64,000 nucleotides of DNA from positions 1 to 64,000 of the forward strand of contig NZ_CP077425.1 in NCBI RefSeq assembly GCF_019048845.1, in the 5' to 3' direction. Positions within the stretch are counted from its first letter, which is position 1; every line of letters begins with the position of its first letter. The stretch comes from Vibrio mimicus. GTDB taxonomy: Bacteria > Pseudomonadota > Gammaproteobacteria > Enterobacterales > Vibrionaceae. The notes under the pieces were generated by a model. The model was not told the origin of the DNA, did no database searches, and saw nothing but the letters and a program-made list of their open reading frames with translations. Position numbers and translations under genes: made by a program. This document shows, one piece after another, positions 50,618-58,617 of this stretch.

Positions 50618-52419
50618 TGTGCGTGATGCAGCATGCCGGTTGATATCATGGCAGTCGTTGCTATGGCTTGACAACGTGGTGATTCCACGCAACTGCCAAC
50701 GCTAGCATTGGTCTGCTCATTGCTTTTATATACAGTCTTTCCTTCTTTTATCGTTTCCAGTATTTGAATATCGGCGAGTTTTTCTGAGGCAACTTTCAGT
50801 GGATTTTCTGACAAGATAACCAGATCAGCCAACTTACCTACTTCGAGAGAGCCTTTGTTATTCTCTTCTTTATATTGTGTTGCAGCCCAGAGTGTTTGTG
50901 CTTTGAGGCCATCAAGTGCGGAGGCTTTCTGTTTTGGCCCTAGCACTCTTCCTGTACGGCTTATACGATTTACGGTTGCAGAATAAACGCGCATTGAGTT
51001 GGGGAGGGCAACAGGTGCATCATGATGAGAGGTGTAGATCATACCTAGTTCACGAGCCCAACCTGTAGGTGAAATGTTTTGTGCTCGTTTGGGTCCGAGC
51101 ACTGAGTCCATATGCCAGTCACCCCAATAGAAGGTATGCATGGGGAAAAATGACGGAAATATGCCCAAACGTTTAAAGCTTTCAACTTGATCTTTGCGGG
51201 CTGTTTGAGCGTGTACGGCTACAAAGCCTCTGTCTGGCTTTCCGTGTTTTTTCTCGCTCGCTTCAATCCCTTTGAGTAACTGATCAATCGCCGCATCGCC
51301 ATTGACGTGAGTTAATAACTGCCATCCATTTTTTTGGGCTAACTCAATGTATTCCGCAGCTTTTTCATCACTCATGCTCGGATAGCCTTTGTAACTTGCA
51401 GGCTGTCCGGCTGGGGCAATTAAGTAAGGTTGAGTTAACCAAGCGGTTTTGCCCTGTGGTGAACCATCTAGGTTCAGTTTGGCTCCTGCAACCCGAAAAC
51501 CATTGGTATATTGGCTCGCATAGTAGGGGGGAGTGATCACCTCCTGTGCAATTTGAATATCTGGATAAGCAGCGACATCTATCGGGAGTTTGCTCTTCTG
51601 AGCAAGGTTATACATGGTTTTTACAGCAGAACTGGAAGCGCGACCTTCTTGGGCTGTGGTGTACCCAAAACTAGAATAGAGCTTCATACCTGCTTTGAAG
51701 ATGACCTCGTTTTCCTGATCATTGAGTTTAGAAAATAGAGGGAGCAACATACCAAAAAATGCGGTCTCTTCTAATACGCCGTTAGGCGTTTTACCATCAG
51801 CTTCTCGGCGGATCTTTCCCCCTTCAGGATCTTCACTATCGGCTTGTATTCCTGCGAGTTGTAATGCTTTCGAGTTTAAAGCTGCCAAATGTCCAGATTG
51901 ATGAATGATCAGGATAGGAAGAGTTTGGGATACTTCATCTAGCTCTTGGCGGGTAGGGTGCCTTTGTTCTGCCAATTGAGAGTCGTCATAGCCAAAACCG
52001 ATAACAATACCGTGTTTAGCGTTATTGGTTTTGCCCATCCACGCTTTTAGCTCTTGCTGTAACGATGGAATATCTTTTACGTTTCCATCTGGTGCTGCTA
52101 ACAAATTGGCAGACAGAGCTTGAATTCCAGTATTAAAAACATGTCCATGCCCATCGATAAAGCCCGGGATCATGGTTTTACCATTTAAGTTCACGATTTT
52201 GGTATTCGTATCGCGGAGTTTCATAATTTCTGATTCACTGCCAAGTGCTAAGATGCGGCCATTTTTTTCGGCTAGAGCCTCAACGGTTGGTACTGCATCA
52301 TTGACGGTGATGATGTCTCCGCCAATATAAATGGTTTGTGCAAAAGGTTTTGTTGGGCTTGAGGCTTGAACGAGTGAACTTACGCTCAAGCAGGCTACGG
52401 CAAATGGTATAAGCTTCAT
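50614..52419 (-). CDS. Exported amidohydrolase (YtcJ/imidazolonepropionase-like)
   Basis: 601 residues. The signal peptide is MKLIPFAVACLSVSSLVQA; the mature enzyme has the metal-dependent hydrolase fold: MIPGFIDGHGHVFNTG with H91 and H93 as metal ligands, later LLTHVNGDAAIDQLL, GFVAVHAQTARKDQV and YTSHHDAPVALPNSMR, then the composite beta-domain KGSLEVGKLADLVILSENPL. This is the amidohydrolase_3 (YtcJ) family; substrate unknown, acting in the periplasm. The start at 52419 is chosen for the signal peptide and GGGGG upstream; an ATG at 52473 would bury it. The C-terminal tail has HHAH and two cysteines. Confidence 0.9.
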   Translation of the reverse strand: MKLIPFAVACLSVSSLVQASSPTKPFAQTIYIGGDIITVNDAVPTVEALAEKNGRILALGSESEIMKLRDTNTKIVNLNGKTMIPGFIDGHGHVFNTGIQALSANLLAAPDGNVKDIPSLQQELKAWMGKTNNAKHGIVIGFGYDDSQLAEQRHPTRQELDEVSQTLPILIIHQSGHLAALNSKALQLAGIQADSEDPEGGKIRREADGKTPNGVLEETAFFGMLLPLFSKLNDQENEVIFKAGMKLYSSFGYTTAQEGRASSSAVKTMYNLAQKSKLPIDVAAYPDIQIAQEVITPPYYASQYTNGFRVAGAKLNLDGSPQGKTAWLTQPYLIAPAGQPASYKGYPSMSDEKAAEYIELAQKNGWQLLTHVNGDAAIDQLLKGIEASEKKHGKPDRGFVAVHAQTARKDQVESFKRLGIFPSFFPMHTFYWGDWHMDSVLGPKRAQNISPTGWARELGMIYTSHHDAPVALPNSMRVYSATVNRISRTGRVLGPKQKASALDGLKAQTLWAATQYKEENNKGSLEVGKLADLVILSENPLKVASEKLADIQILETIKEGKTVYKSNEQTNASVGSCVESPRCQAIATTAMISTGMLHHAH

Positions 52420-52589
52420 CAGGTTACCCCCGTGATGGTAGTGAACATAAAGGAATAGAATTTTGATGGTCATAAAGTCTTAAAACAGCCTTATTGTAGA
52501 TTATTCATCAGGTTGTATTTGATATGAGTGTCGGAGTTTTACTGTTTACACGGTTACTTGAGGTTTTTCCTGTTAAATAGGGATTCAAT

Positions 52590-53129
52590 ATGCTCAACAA
52601 AAATGATTCAGGGCTTATTCTGATTGATATTCAGGGTAAGCTGGCTCGTATAGTGGATGAGAGTGATGTGCTCATAAAACAGTGTCAGGCGTTGATCAAA
52701 GGTGTACAGGCTTTAGACATGCCAATACTCTGGTTGGAACAAAACCCTGAAAAATTAGGCGAGACGGTTGAAGAGTTGCATGAGCTCCTGCCCAATATCA
52801 AACGGATTAAAAAATACACGTTTGATGCCTGTCTAGAAGCCGATTTCATGCGTGCGATTCAGGAGTTTGGTTGCAAATCATGGTTAGTGGCGGGGATTGA
52901 AGCTCATATTTGCGTTTATCAAACCGCCAGTCATTTAAAACAGATAGGCTACGATGTGCATTTGGTCATAGACTGTATATCTTCGCGAACCCAAGCTAAT
53001 AAAAACTTAGCGATTGATAAACTGACTCAGCAACACGTAGCCATAACTGGGGTTGAGATGTGCCTTTATGAATTGGTGCAAGATTGTCGATCTCGTGAAT
53101 TCCGCACCATTTTGCAGTTGATCAAATAG
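52590..53129 (+). CDS. Isochorismatase-family hydrolase (YcaC-like)
   Basis: 179 residues of the cysteine-hydrolase fold. The catalytic triad is recognisable: D13 in GLILIDIQGKLA, a Lys in RIKKYTFDA (74 or 75), and C108 in AGIEAHICVYQTASHL with the preceding cis-peptide G-x-E-A-H. Family members hydrolyse small amides or vinyl ethers; the YcaC type is of unknown substrate. No clear ribosome-binding site is seen (TAGGGATTCAAT upstream). It is divergent from the amidohydrolase gene, 170 bp apart, and could share its substrate pathway. Confidence 0.9.
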   Translation: MLNKNDSGLILIDIQGKLARIVDESDVLIKQCQALIKGVQALDMPILWLEQNPEKLGETVEELHELLPNIKRIKKYTFDACLEADFMRAIQEFGCKSWLVAGIEAHICVYQTASHLKQIGYDVHLVIDCISSRTQANKNLAIDKLTQQHVAITGVEMCLYELVQDCRSREFRTILQLIK

Positions 53130-53200
53130 TTTGCTTTTCACTTAATCGGTTTGGTTTTGTGATTAAGTAAGGCTGCGTTACGTCAAAATAAAGCTATTTA

Positions 53201-53380
53201 TTAACTGAGCACAAGTTCACCGTTTTCATCAATGTATAAATGTGCTTGGCTGTTTTCAATCAATTCTACCGCACAAATCGGGGTGACAGAAAAGAGCTCT
53301 CCTTTAGCATGAAAAACAGGCTCATCCCAGAAACTGTCTTTATAGCTACCCGCTTGATCAAACTGAATCAGAACTTTCAT
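53201..53380 (-). CDS. Small conserved-looking protein
   Basis: 59 residues, MKVLIQFDQAGSYKDSFWDEPVFHAKGELFSVTPICAVELIENSQAHLYIDENGELVLS. AGGAAG lies 5 bp before the ATG on this strand. The sequence is beta-rich with a sensible amino-acid composition; no family recognised. It is convergent with the isochorismatase-like gene. Confidence 0.7.
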   Translation of the reverse strand: MKVLIQFDQAGSYKDSFWDEPVFHAKGELFSVTPICAVELIENSQAHLYIDENGELVLS

Positions 53381-53755
53381 AACGACTTCCTAATAAAACA
53401 AGGTGAGTGAATTAAAAATAGGAAAGTTTAGTTGGTTGCGTAAATGTTAAATTTTGTAAGTTAAGGTTGCTGATTTGCGTTCAACTTATTTTTAATGATG
53501 CACTACTCACTTTATTTTCTTGGTTTTCTTGGTTTTTTTCTAGCTTTGACCGAGAGCTTGACTGGGTAAAAGAGAATGAGCAATTCGGACCTAGATTGGT
53601 TAAACATGTGGGGTTTAAAGAGCTACAAATCAGTTTCAATAAGAAGGAGATATAGAATCCGAATTCTAAAAACATCTGTTGATTCATTGTGTTATCAAAG
53701 GCAGAGTGTTCAGGCTCTAAGATTCACTCCGCATCAATCTGCAATAGGAATAAAC
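53381..53755. other. Intergenic region without a recognised gene
   Basis: 375 bp between divergent genes. An open frame in phase with the downstream gene runs from 53576 but starts before the signal peptide and is not believed. The region is AT-rich with T-tracts (CTTGGTTTTCTTGGTTTTTT) and an AAGGAGATATAG that is not followed by a start codon. No promoter can be named with confidence. Confidence 0.5.
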
Positions 53756-56629
53756 ATGAACTCACCCTATCAATGTAAAAAATTATCCTTAGTGGCTCTT
53801 TTAGGATGTTTCCCTTTTGTGGTGAATGCGACCGTTGAATCGATTCCTATGGTAGGAAGTGTTTATAACTCTGCGCAGGTCTTTAAGCATCAAATCACGC
53901 ATTCGCTGAGTTATTCAACGGCTCTGACTCGTGATGCCGCGCTGTTTACCATCGCTGGTGTCACTCTAGACAGTTATATCTTAACTCTGCCACTAGACGT
54001 TAAAACCAAGGCTAGAGTGATCAAGCAAATTTCTGATCCTACTTACGCTATTCCACTAGGCTACTTTCTTTATCAGTATTACGACCGTTACAGCGGAATG
54101 TCAGCGGAGGATCAATTTAAAAAATACCTATCAAGCGTGTATGACGACGAAGCATTAAAAGGTTTTGAACACAGCTTATTTTCGCTAGGGAAACCAGTTA
54201 TCACGGAGCAAAGTCAACATACTAAAGATCAAGCGCACCAAGAGGGGATTAAGGTTGATAGCCAGTTTATTGCTACCATGGTGACTTTGTATGATGCTCT
54301 GGTGCAAATTGGCGAATGGCGCGATCTCAAACAGTTGCCAGCGCAGTACCAATATTTATCTGATGCGCCTGCCGATCGTGCTTTGGTGGCTAAAATTCAG
54401 CCTCTCGTGGTAGATATCTTGCGACAAGCTGCCAGTGGTATGGATGAGGGCGAAATGAAAAACGCCCTATTGAGTGTATTGGAAGACGCTAAACCAGAAA
54501 ATGTTGATAAAGTGAATAACAAAGCGCAAGCGGTCACTGTCAGTTTGATTGATTTTGTCCGCTTGAACGTTTTAAAAGGTTATCGTCAATTCCTATATCA
54601 GCAAGAACGCACAGAACGCTTACAAGATTGGCTTGCCGATAAGCTGGATCGAGACCCCAAACAGCTGATTGCTTTTTTACAGTCCCAACAACAACGTCGC
54701 TTCGCGGTTCAAGTTACAGTGGATGGTTTACAGCAAGGATTGTTAGAAGGCTTGGTTGACCCGCAAAAACCTTTTATTCAAAAGGCTTACCAACAGCATT
54801 TGTATGCTGAACAGTTTAAAAGTGTGTTCACGCTTGAAACGCCAGAGCATGAGCAGCAAGTTCGTTTTATGCAGGTACTTTCTGAGCAGCCTTATCATGA
54901 TCCATATTACTTGCCATTCTTCAAACAGCTTTATCAGAACTATCGTTCAAGTATTGTGCAAGTCGGGATCTCCTCAACCCCGACTATCAGCGTGCGTAAT
55001 CTTCCTATCATAAAAACAGGAGCTAAAGTTTCAGGGCCTGATGGTACAGGTATTCCCAATTTTCATTTTGTGGATCGGCAAGACGATCGTGCTTATTACT
55101 TTTTTGGTAACGATGCTTTGCAGCTCGATCGCCTCATGAATGAGCGCGGGGTGAAGACGATGTTTGATCGCCTCGATTATCTGAAAACGTTGAACTGTAA
55201 CGGCCAATATGATTGGAATGCTCATGTGACCTATGATGGATTGGTTAACTTAGGCGCAGGAGAAGCACTGCGAGACTTTGGGGAGAAGCGTTGTATACGT
55301 GAACTCAATGAGCGAGCCGTGGTGGAACGGCAACTGACGGAATTAAGAACCAAGCTTATTGAGCAGATTACTGCGTACCAGAACACAGCGACATGGGCCC
55401 TGCTGACACGCGTTACATTGAAGCAACGCCTTGAGCAACAGTTGGACAAATATGCAGAGCTTGATATGCATGGTATGCCTGACTACACATTGATTTATAA
55501 CCCTTGGCCAGATCATTTCGCCCATTTCACAGGCCCATTTAGCGATGAAGTGATCATGCCAACTGGAGAGCTAAATCGTCTGGATTACTGGTTGAGGGAA
55601 GCGGAAGCCGCATACCAAACGGCGGGGGTTTACGACCGCACCCTATGGGGAATGGCGGGCGATCACGGTTTGTCGCCAGTTTATTACTCACTGAACCCTG
55701 AAAAGCAAATTTTCATGCCGCTGCAACGAGAATTGGGCATCTCAATCACGGTGGATAAAATCTCTTCTGATGAAGGGGAAGGGCCCAAATTAACCAATGC
55801 ATTAAATGCGCCGAGCTACCAAACGGTGGATGTGGTGGTGGCTTCCACGGCGGGTGGCAATTTCATGTTGGACTTTTTTAACTCTGCGGCGGGGTGGGCA
55901 ACCCAACCTGTTTTTCAAGAATTAACTCAATGGCAGCCGAGAGGCAGCCGTAAATCCATTGACATTATTCATGAAAGCTTAAAGCGGTTAGGCGATACAT
56001 TAGATTACCTTGTGGTGAGAGAATCTCCTTGTAAACAGGGGGAGTGCGCGGTGCGGGTGATCGGGATGCGTGATGGAAAACGGAAAGATGAAATCATCCG
56101 ACAATCTGGCAACAAACGTTTCTATTCGGCTGTACAAGGTAAGCCGCAGCTTTTGCAACTGCAGCAACTTAACCCGTATTTACCCACACCAAACACTGAC
56201 ATACTTAATGAATTCGCTCAGTTGGTGGATAAGTGCCTGTATCGTGCACAAGAAAATGATGTATCCAGTTGGTGTGACGAAACGGAATGGAGAAGGCTCA
56301 CACGTTTTACACCTCGTCCTGATTCCGTGAATCAATTAGCGGCAATTTATGAAGAAGAACGCGCAGGCACTATCAATCTCTTTCCGCGTGAAGGCTTAGG
56401 TTATAACACCAAAGTTCCTGGCCGGCATGCGGGGGAAAGTTACCTAGAAAAAGATGCCTTTTTAGGTTTCTGGGGAAAACCGATAGGGCGTAATGTCAAC
56501 GCCTTGCAATCGGAGCAAAATGGCTCACTCGCTCCAACGTTGTATGAATACCTCACCGGTGAAAGTGTGGTCGTGGGTGAGAACGGATGGGGATACCCCT
56601 CATTGCTTAATCAGCTAGATATTCGGTAG
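53756..56629 (+). CDS. Large exported protein with an alkaline-phosphatase/phosphodiesterase-like domain
   Basis: 957 residues. The signal peptide is MNSPYQCKKLSLVALLGCFPFVVNA. The first half is helical and not recognised. Residues from about 450 resemble the alkaline-phosphatase superfamily (type I phosphodiesterase/nucleotide pyrophosphatase): IPNFHFVDRQDDRAYYFFGNDALQ, NPWPDHFAHFTGPFSDEV with metal-ligand-type D and H residues, and LWGMAGDHGLSPVYYSLN with the D-H pair; a later RHAGES provides another His. The substrate is unknown and the periplasm is the likely location. AGGAATAAAC precedes the ATG at 53756. Confidence 0.75.
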   Translation: MNSPYQCKKLSLVALLGCFPFVVNATVESIPMVGSVYNSAQVFKHQITHSLSYSTALTRDAALFTIAGVTLDSYILTLPLDVKTKARVIKQISDPTYAIPLGYFLYQYYDRYSGMSAEDQFKKYLSSVYDDEALKGFEHSLFSLGKPVITEQSQHTKDQAHQEGIKVDSQFIATMVTLYDALVQIGEWRDLKQLPAQYQYLSDAPADRALVAKIQPLVVDILRQAASGMDEGEMKNALLSVLEDAKPENVDKVNNKAQAVTVSLIDFVRLNVLKGYRQFLYQQERTERLQDWLADKLDRDPKQLIAFLQSQQQRRFAVQVTVDGLQQGLLEGLVDPQKPFIQKAYQQHLYAEQFKSVFTLETPEHEQQVRFMQVLSEQPYHDPYYLPFFKQLYQNYRSSIVQVGISSTPTISVRNLPIIKTGAKVSGPDGTGIPNFHFVDRQDDRAYYFFGNDALQLDRLMNERGVKTMFDRLDYLKTLNCNGQYDWNAHVTYDGLVNLGAGEALRDFGEKRCIRELNERAVVERQLTELRTKLIEQITAYQNTATWALLTRVTLKQRLEQQLDKYAELDMHGMPDYTLIYNPWPDHFAHFTGPFSDEVIMPTGELNRLDYWLREAEAAYQTAGVYDRTLWGMAGDHGLSPVYYSLNPEKQIFMPLQRELGISITVDKISSDEGEGPKLTNALNAPSYQTVDVVVASTAGGNFMLDFFNSAAGWATQPVFQELTQWQPRGSRKSIDIIHESLKRLGDTLDYLVVRESPCKQGECAVRVIGMRDGKRKDEIIRQSGNKRFYSAVQGKPQLLQLQQLNPYLPTPNTDILNEFAQLVDKCLYRAQENDVSSWCDETEWRRLTRFTPRPDSVNQLAAIYEEERAGTINLFPREGLGYNTKVPGRHAGESYLEKDAFLGFWGKPIGRNVNALQSEQNGSLAPTLYEYLTGESVVVGENGWGYPSLLNQLDIR

Positions 56630-56667
56630 ATCTCATCATCACAGTGAGAGGTTATGTCGCCTGTGGT

Positions 56668-57501
56668 TCATTCTGTAGGGTCACTATTTCGTTTATGTTG
56701 TTGCAACCAACGCGTTGGTGTTAAACCAAATTGGCGTTCGAAGGCGCGAGAAAAAGCCACCCCACCGCTGTATCCCACTTCTAAAGCAATAAACTTGATA
56801 GGTTGCCCTGAAAGCAGCAATTGCTTCGCCAGCAGTAAGCGTGACTCAGTCACGTAACTTAGCGGAGGCTGACCGATCACTTGATGAAAACGTGCTGCGA
56901 ATTGAGCCCGAGACATACCGGCCAAATTGGCTAATTCTGCAATGGTCCACGGAGTATCGAGGTTAGCATGAATGGCTTCGATGGCTTTGGCGAGTTTAGG
57001 ATCCGTCATCGCGGCCAATAAGCCCGATTCACATAAATGGTGTTCAACCAGATGGCGCAATAGTAGCAGTAGCAGAAGATCCAATAAGCTAGCCACTACC
57101 GCAGTATGGGCATAGCGCTGAGAAAACGCTTCTTCAAACAGCAAATTAATGGTAGGTGCTAGCCCATCGAGTTGTGCAAGGGGAATGATCAATGTGTCCG
57201 GCAACGCACGAAATAAGGGGGAGTCTCTAAAGGTTAAGCGAGCACAAACCAAATCACACCCACTGAAATGCATAGGCTGCAAGCGATGATGTCGACCTCG
57301 AGGGTATACGATCAGTGTCGGTTCGCGGAGTGTAAGGGCGGAACTGCCCGCTTGGTGTAGAGCCAACTCGCCGCTGCGTAATAAATGGAGTTGCCCTGTA
57401 TTGCCGTATTCGGCACTTTCCGAACTTTGACAAAGATTGCCAGAGAAAAACAAGCTGGCTTTGGGGGCGGCATGTTGAATTAGGGTTGAGAGCGCATCCA
57501 T
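56668..57501 (-). CDS. AraC-family transcriptional regulator
   Basis: 277 residues. An N-terminal cupin_6-type sensor domain (MDALSTLIQHAAPKASLFFSGNLCQSSESAEYGNTGQLHLLRSGELAL, then PTLIVYPRGRHHRLQP) is followed by two helix-turn-helix motifs of the AraC type (IHANLDTPWTIAELANLAGMSRAQFAARFHQVIGQPPLSYVTESRLLLAKQLL and IALEVGYSGGVAFSRAFERQFGLTPTRW). It is divergent from the AhpD-like gene at 57623, which it probably regulates; the effector is unknown. Confidence 0.93.
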   Translation of the reverse strand: MDALSTLIQHAAPKASLFFSGNLCQSSESAEYGNTGQLHLLRSGELALHQAGSSALTLREPTLIVYPRGRHHRLQPMHFSGCDLVCARLTFRDSPLFRALPDTLIIPLAQLDGLAPTINLLFEEAFSQRYAHTAVVASLLDLLLLLLLRHLVEHHLCESGLLAAMTDPKLAKAIEAIHANLDTPWTIAELANLAGMSRAQFAARFHQVIGQPPLSYVTESRLLLAKQLLLSGQPIKFIALEVGYSGGVAFSRAFERQFGLTPTRWLQQHKRNSDPTE

Positions 57502-57557
57502 GAGATAAGACGTATTGTGTGATTTTATGGATTTTTAGTGATAATTCGTATTTTTCA

Positions 57558-57575
57558 TTGTGTCAATATACACAA
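57558..57575 (+). promoter_or_regulatory. Palindrome in the divergent intergenic region
   Basis: TTGTGT-N6-ACACAA, a perfect 6-bp inverted repeat, between the AraC-type regulator and the AhpD-like gene. A candidate binding site for the regulator. Confidence 0.5.
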
Positions 57576-57622
57576 CGTTAATTCACTGAAACACAAATCA
57601 CAAAATCAATAAGGAGCTTATC

Positions 57623-58156
57623 ATGAGCCGTATTACCCCTGTATCCAACCCACAAGGCGAAGCTGCTGTAACCCTAAATGCGATCAAACAGAAAATCGGC
57701 ATGGTTCCGAATCTGTATGCGACGGTGGCACACTCATCGACCGTATTGAATGCTTATTTGGCATTTAGCGAAGCGCTTAGCCAAGGCCGCTTAACGGCTA
57801 AGCAGCGTGAACTCATTGCGCTTGCCGTTGGTCAAGCTAATGCGTGCCAATACTGTTTGTCTGCCCACACCATGATTAGCCGTAGTACGGGGTTGTCTGA
57901 TGATCAAATTCTCGCCGCACGTCAAGGTACAGCAGCTAATGCGTTGGATAACGCCTTAGTGCAACTGGCTGTCTCTCTGGTAAAACAGCGTGGTGTGATT
58001 GCGGATGAACAATTGGAAGCAGCACGAGTACAGGGTGTCGATGAAGGATTGATTTTTGAAGTATTAGCTCAAGTGAGTGCGAATACCTTTACAAACTATG
58101 CAAACCACGTAGCTGGCACTGATATAGATTTTCCTAAAGTAAACGTGCAACTGTAA
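57623..58156 (+). CDS. Carboxymuconolactone decarboxylase/AhpD-like protein
   Basis: 177 residues. The peroxidase-type core is ELIALAVGQANACQYCLSAHTMI: the CxxC is C75 and C78, with E63 and H82 nearby, as in AhpD-like alkylhydroperoxidases. The N-terminal residues MSRITPVSNPQGEAAVTLNAIKQKIGMVPNLYATVAHSS are typical for the uncharacterised-peroxidase subgroup. AAGGAGC precedes the ATG. It is divergent from an AraC-type regulator, a common pair in which the regulator senses an aromatic or oxidant signal. A strong terminator follows. Confidence 0.93.
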   Translation: MSRITPVSNPQGEAAVTLNAIKQKIGMVPNLYATVAHSSTVLNAYLAFSEALSQGRLTAKQRELIALAVGQANACQYCLSAHTMISRSTGLSDDQILAARQGTAANALDNALVQLAVSLVKQRGVIADEQLEAARVQGVDEGLIFEVLAQVSANTFTNYANHVAGTDIDFPKVNVQL

Positions 58157-58197
58157 CAGCAGTTCAAATTCTTTTTCGGCATGGCTGGAAGTTTTCA

Positions 58198-58222
58198 AGA
58201 GCGCCGTGATGGCGCTCTTTTT
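58198..58222 (+). terminator. Rho-independent terminator of the AhpD-like gene
   Basis: Stem AGAGCGCC/GGCGCTCT with loop GTGAT, followed by TTTTT. Confidence 0.9.
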
Positions 58223-58483
58223 CCACTTGTAACGACTAGTGATAGGGCGATAGCTTCGCTACAAAAATGAGAAGTTAATCCGTATCTAAGACGTTAAATT
58301 TTTGCGCACTTTCATCGCTTAAAAATAGATTGCTTGCGGTAACTCAGTCACCACAATAAGCAGGGTTACACTTTCCTCAGTTCAGTTACTCAAATCACAA
58401 AAATAGTTATTTTCAAGGTTTCTTTCTGGTTTGGGATCTTCCCCAATAAGATCGCATTGATCTTACTCATTGGTCTATTTTCG

Positions 58484-58497
58484 TTGATCTAAATCAA
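58484..58497 (+). promoter_or_regulatory. FNR-type site
   Basis: TTGAT-CTAA-ATCAA, a perfect FNR consensus, 120 bp before nrdD. FNR activates anaerobic genes in gamma-proteobacteria. Confidence 0.85.
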
Positions 58498-58530
58498 TAC
58501 TCTCACTTGATGCATTTCGTTAAATACGCC

Positions 58531-58577
58531 ACAACATATAGTGTCAGTCGCAGAAAAATTAGCCCTATATAGTGTAT
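58531..58577 (+). promoter_or_regulatory. Tandem NrdR boxes
   Basis: ACAACATATAGTGTCA (58531-58546) and GCCCTATATAGTGTAT (58562-58577) match the NrdR consensus (ACACTATATATAGTGT-like). They are exactly 31 bp apart, three helical turns, the spacing usual for this repressor of ribonucleotide reductase operons. Confidence 0.85.
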
Positions 58578-58617
58578 TTGTGGATAACTCTGTGAGTATG
58601 CTGGGTAAGGAGAAAAG

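Larger units (their letters stand above)
58223..58617 (+). promoter_or_regulatory. nrdDG regulatory region
   Basis: Long leader of an anaerobic operon, no gene seen. It contains a perfect FNR box and two NrdR boxes (listed separately), both expected for class III ribonucleotide reductase. Confidence 0.75.

Noticed and set aside
53576..53755. 60-codon extension of the 957-residue protein
   Set aside because: It would bury a good signal peptide and has no ribosome-binding site; the start at 53756 has AGGAA.
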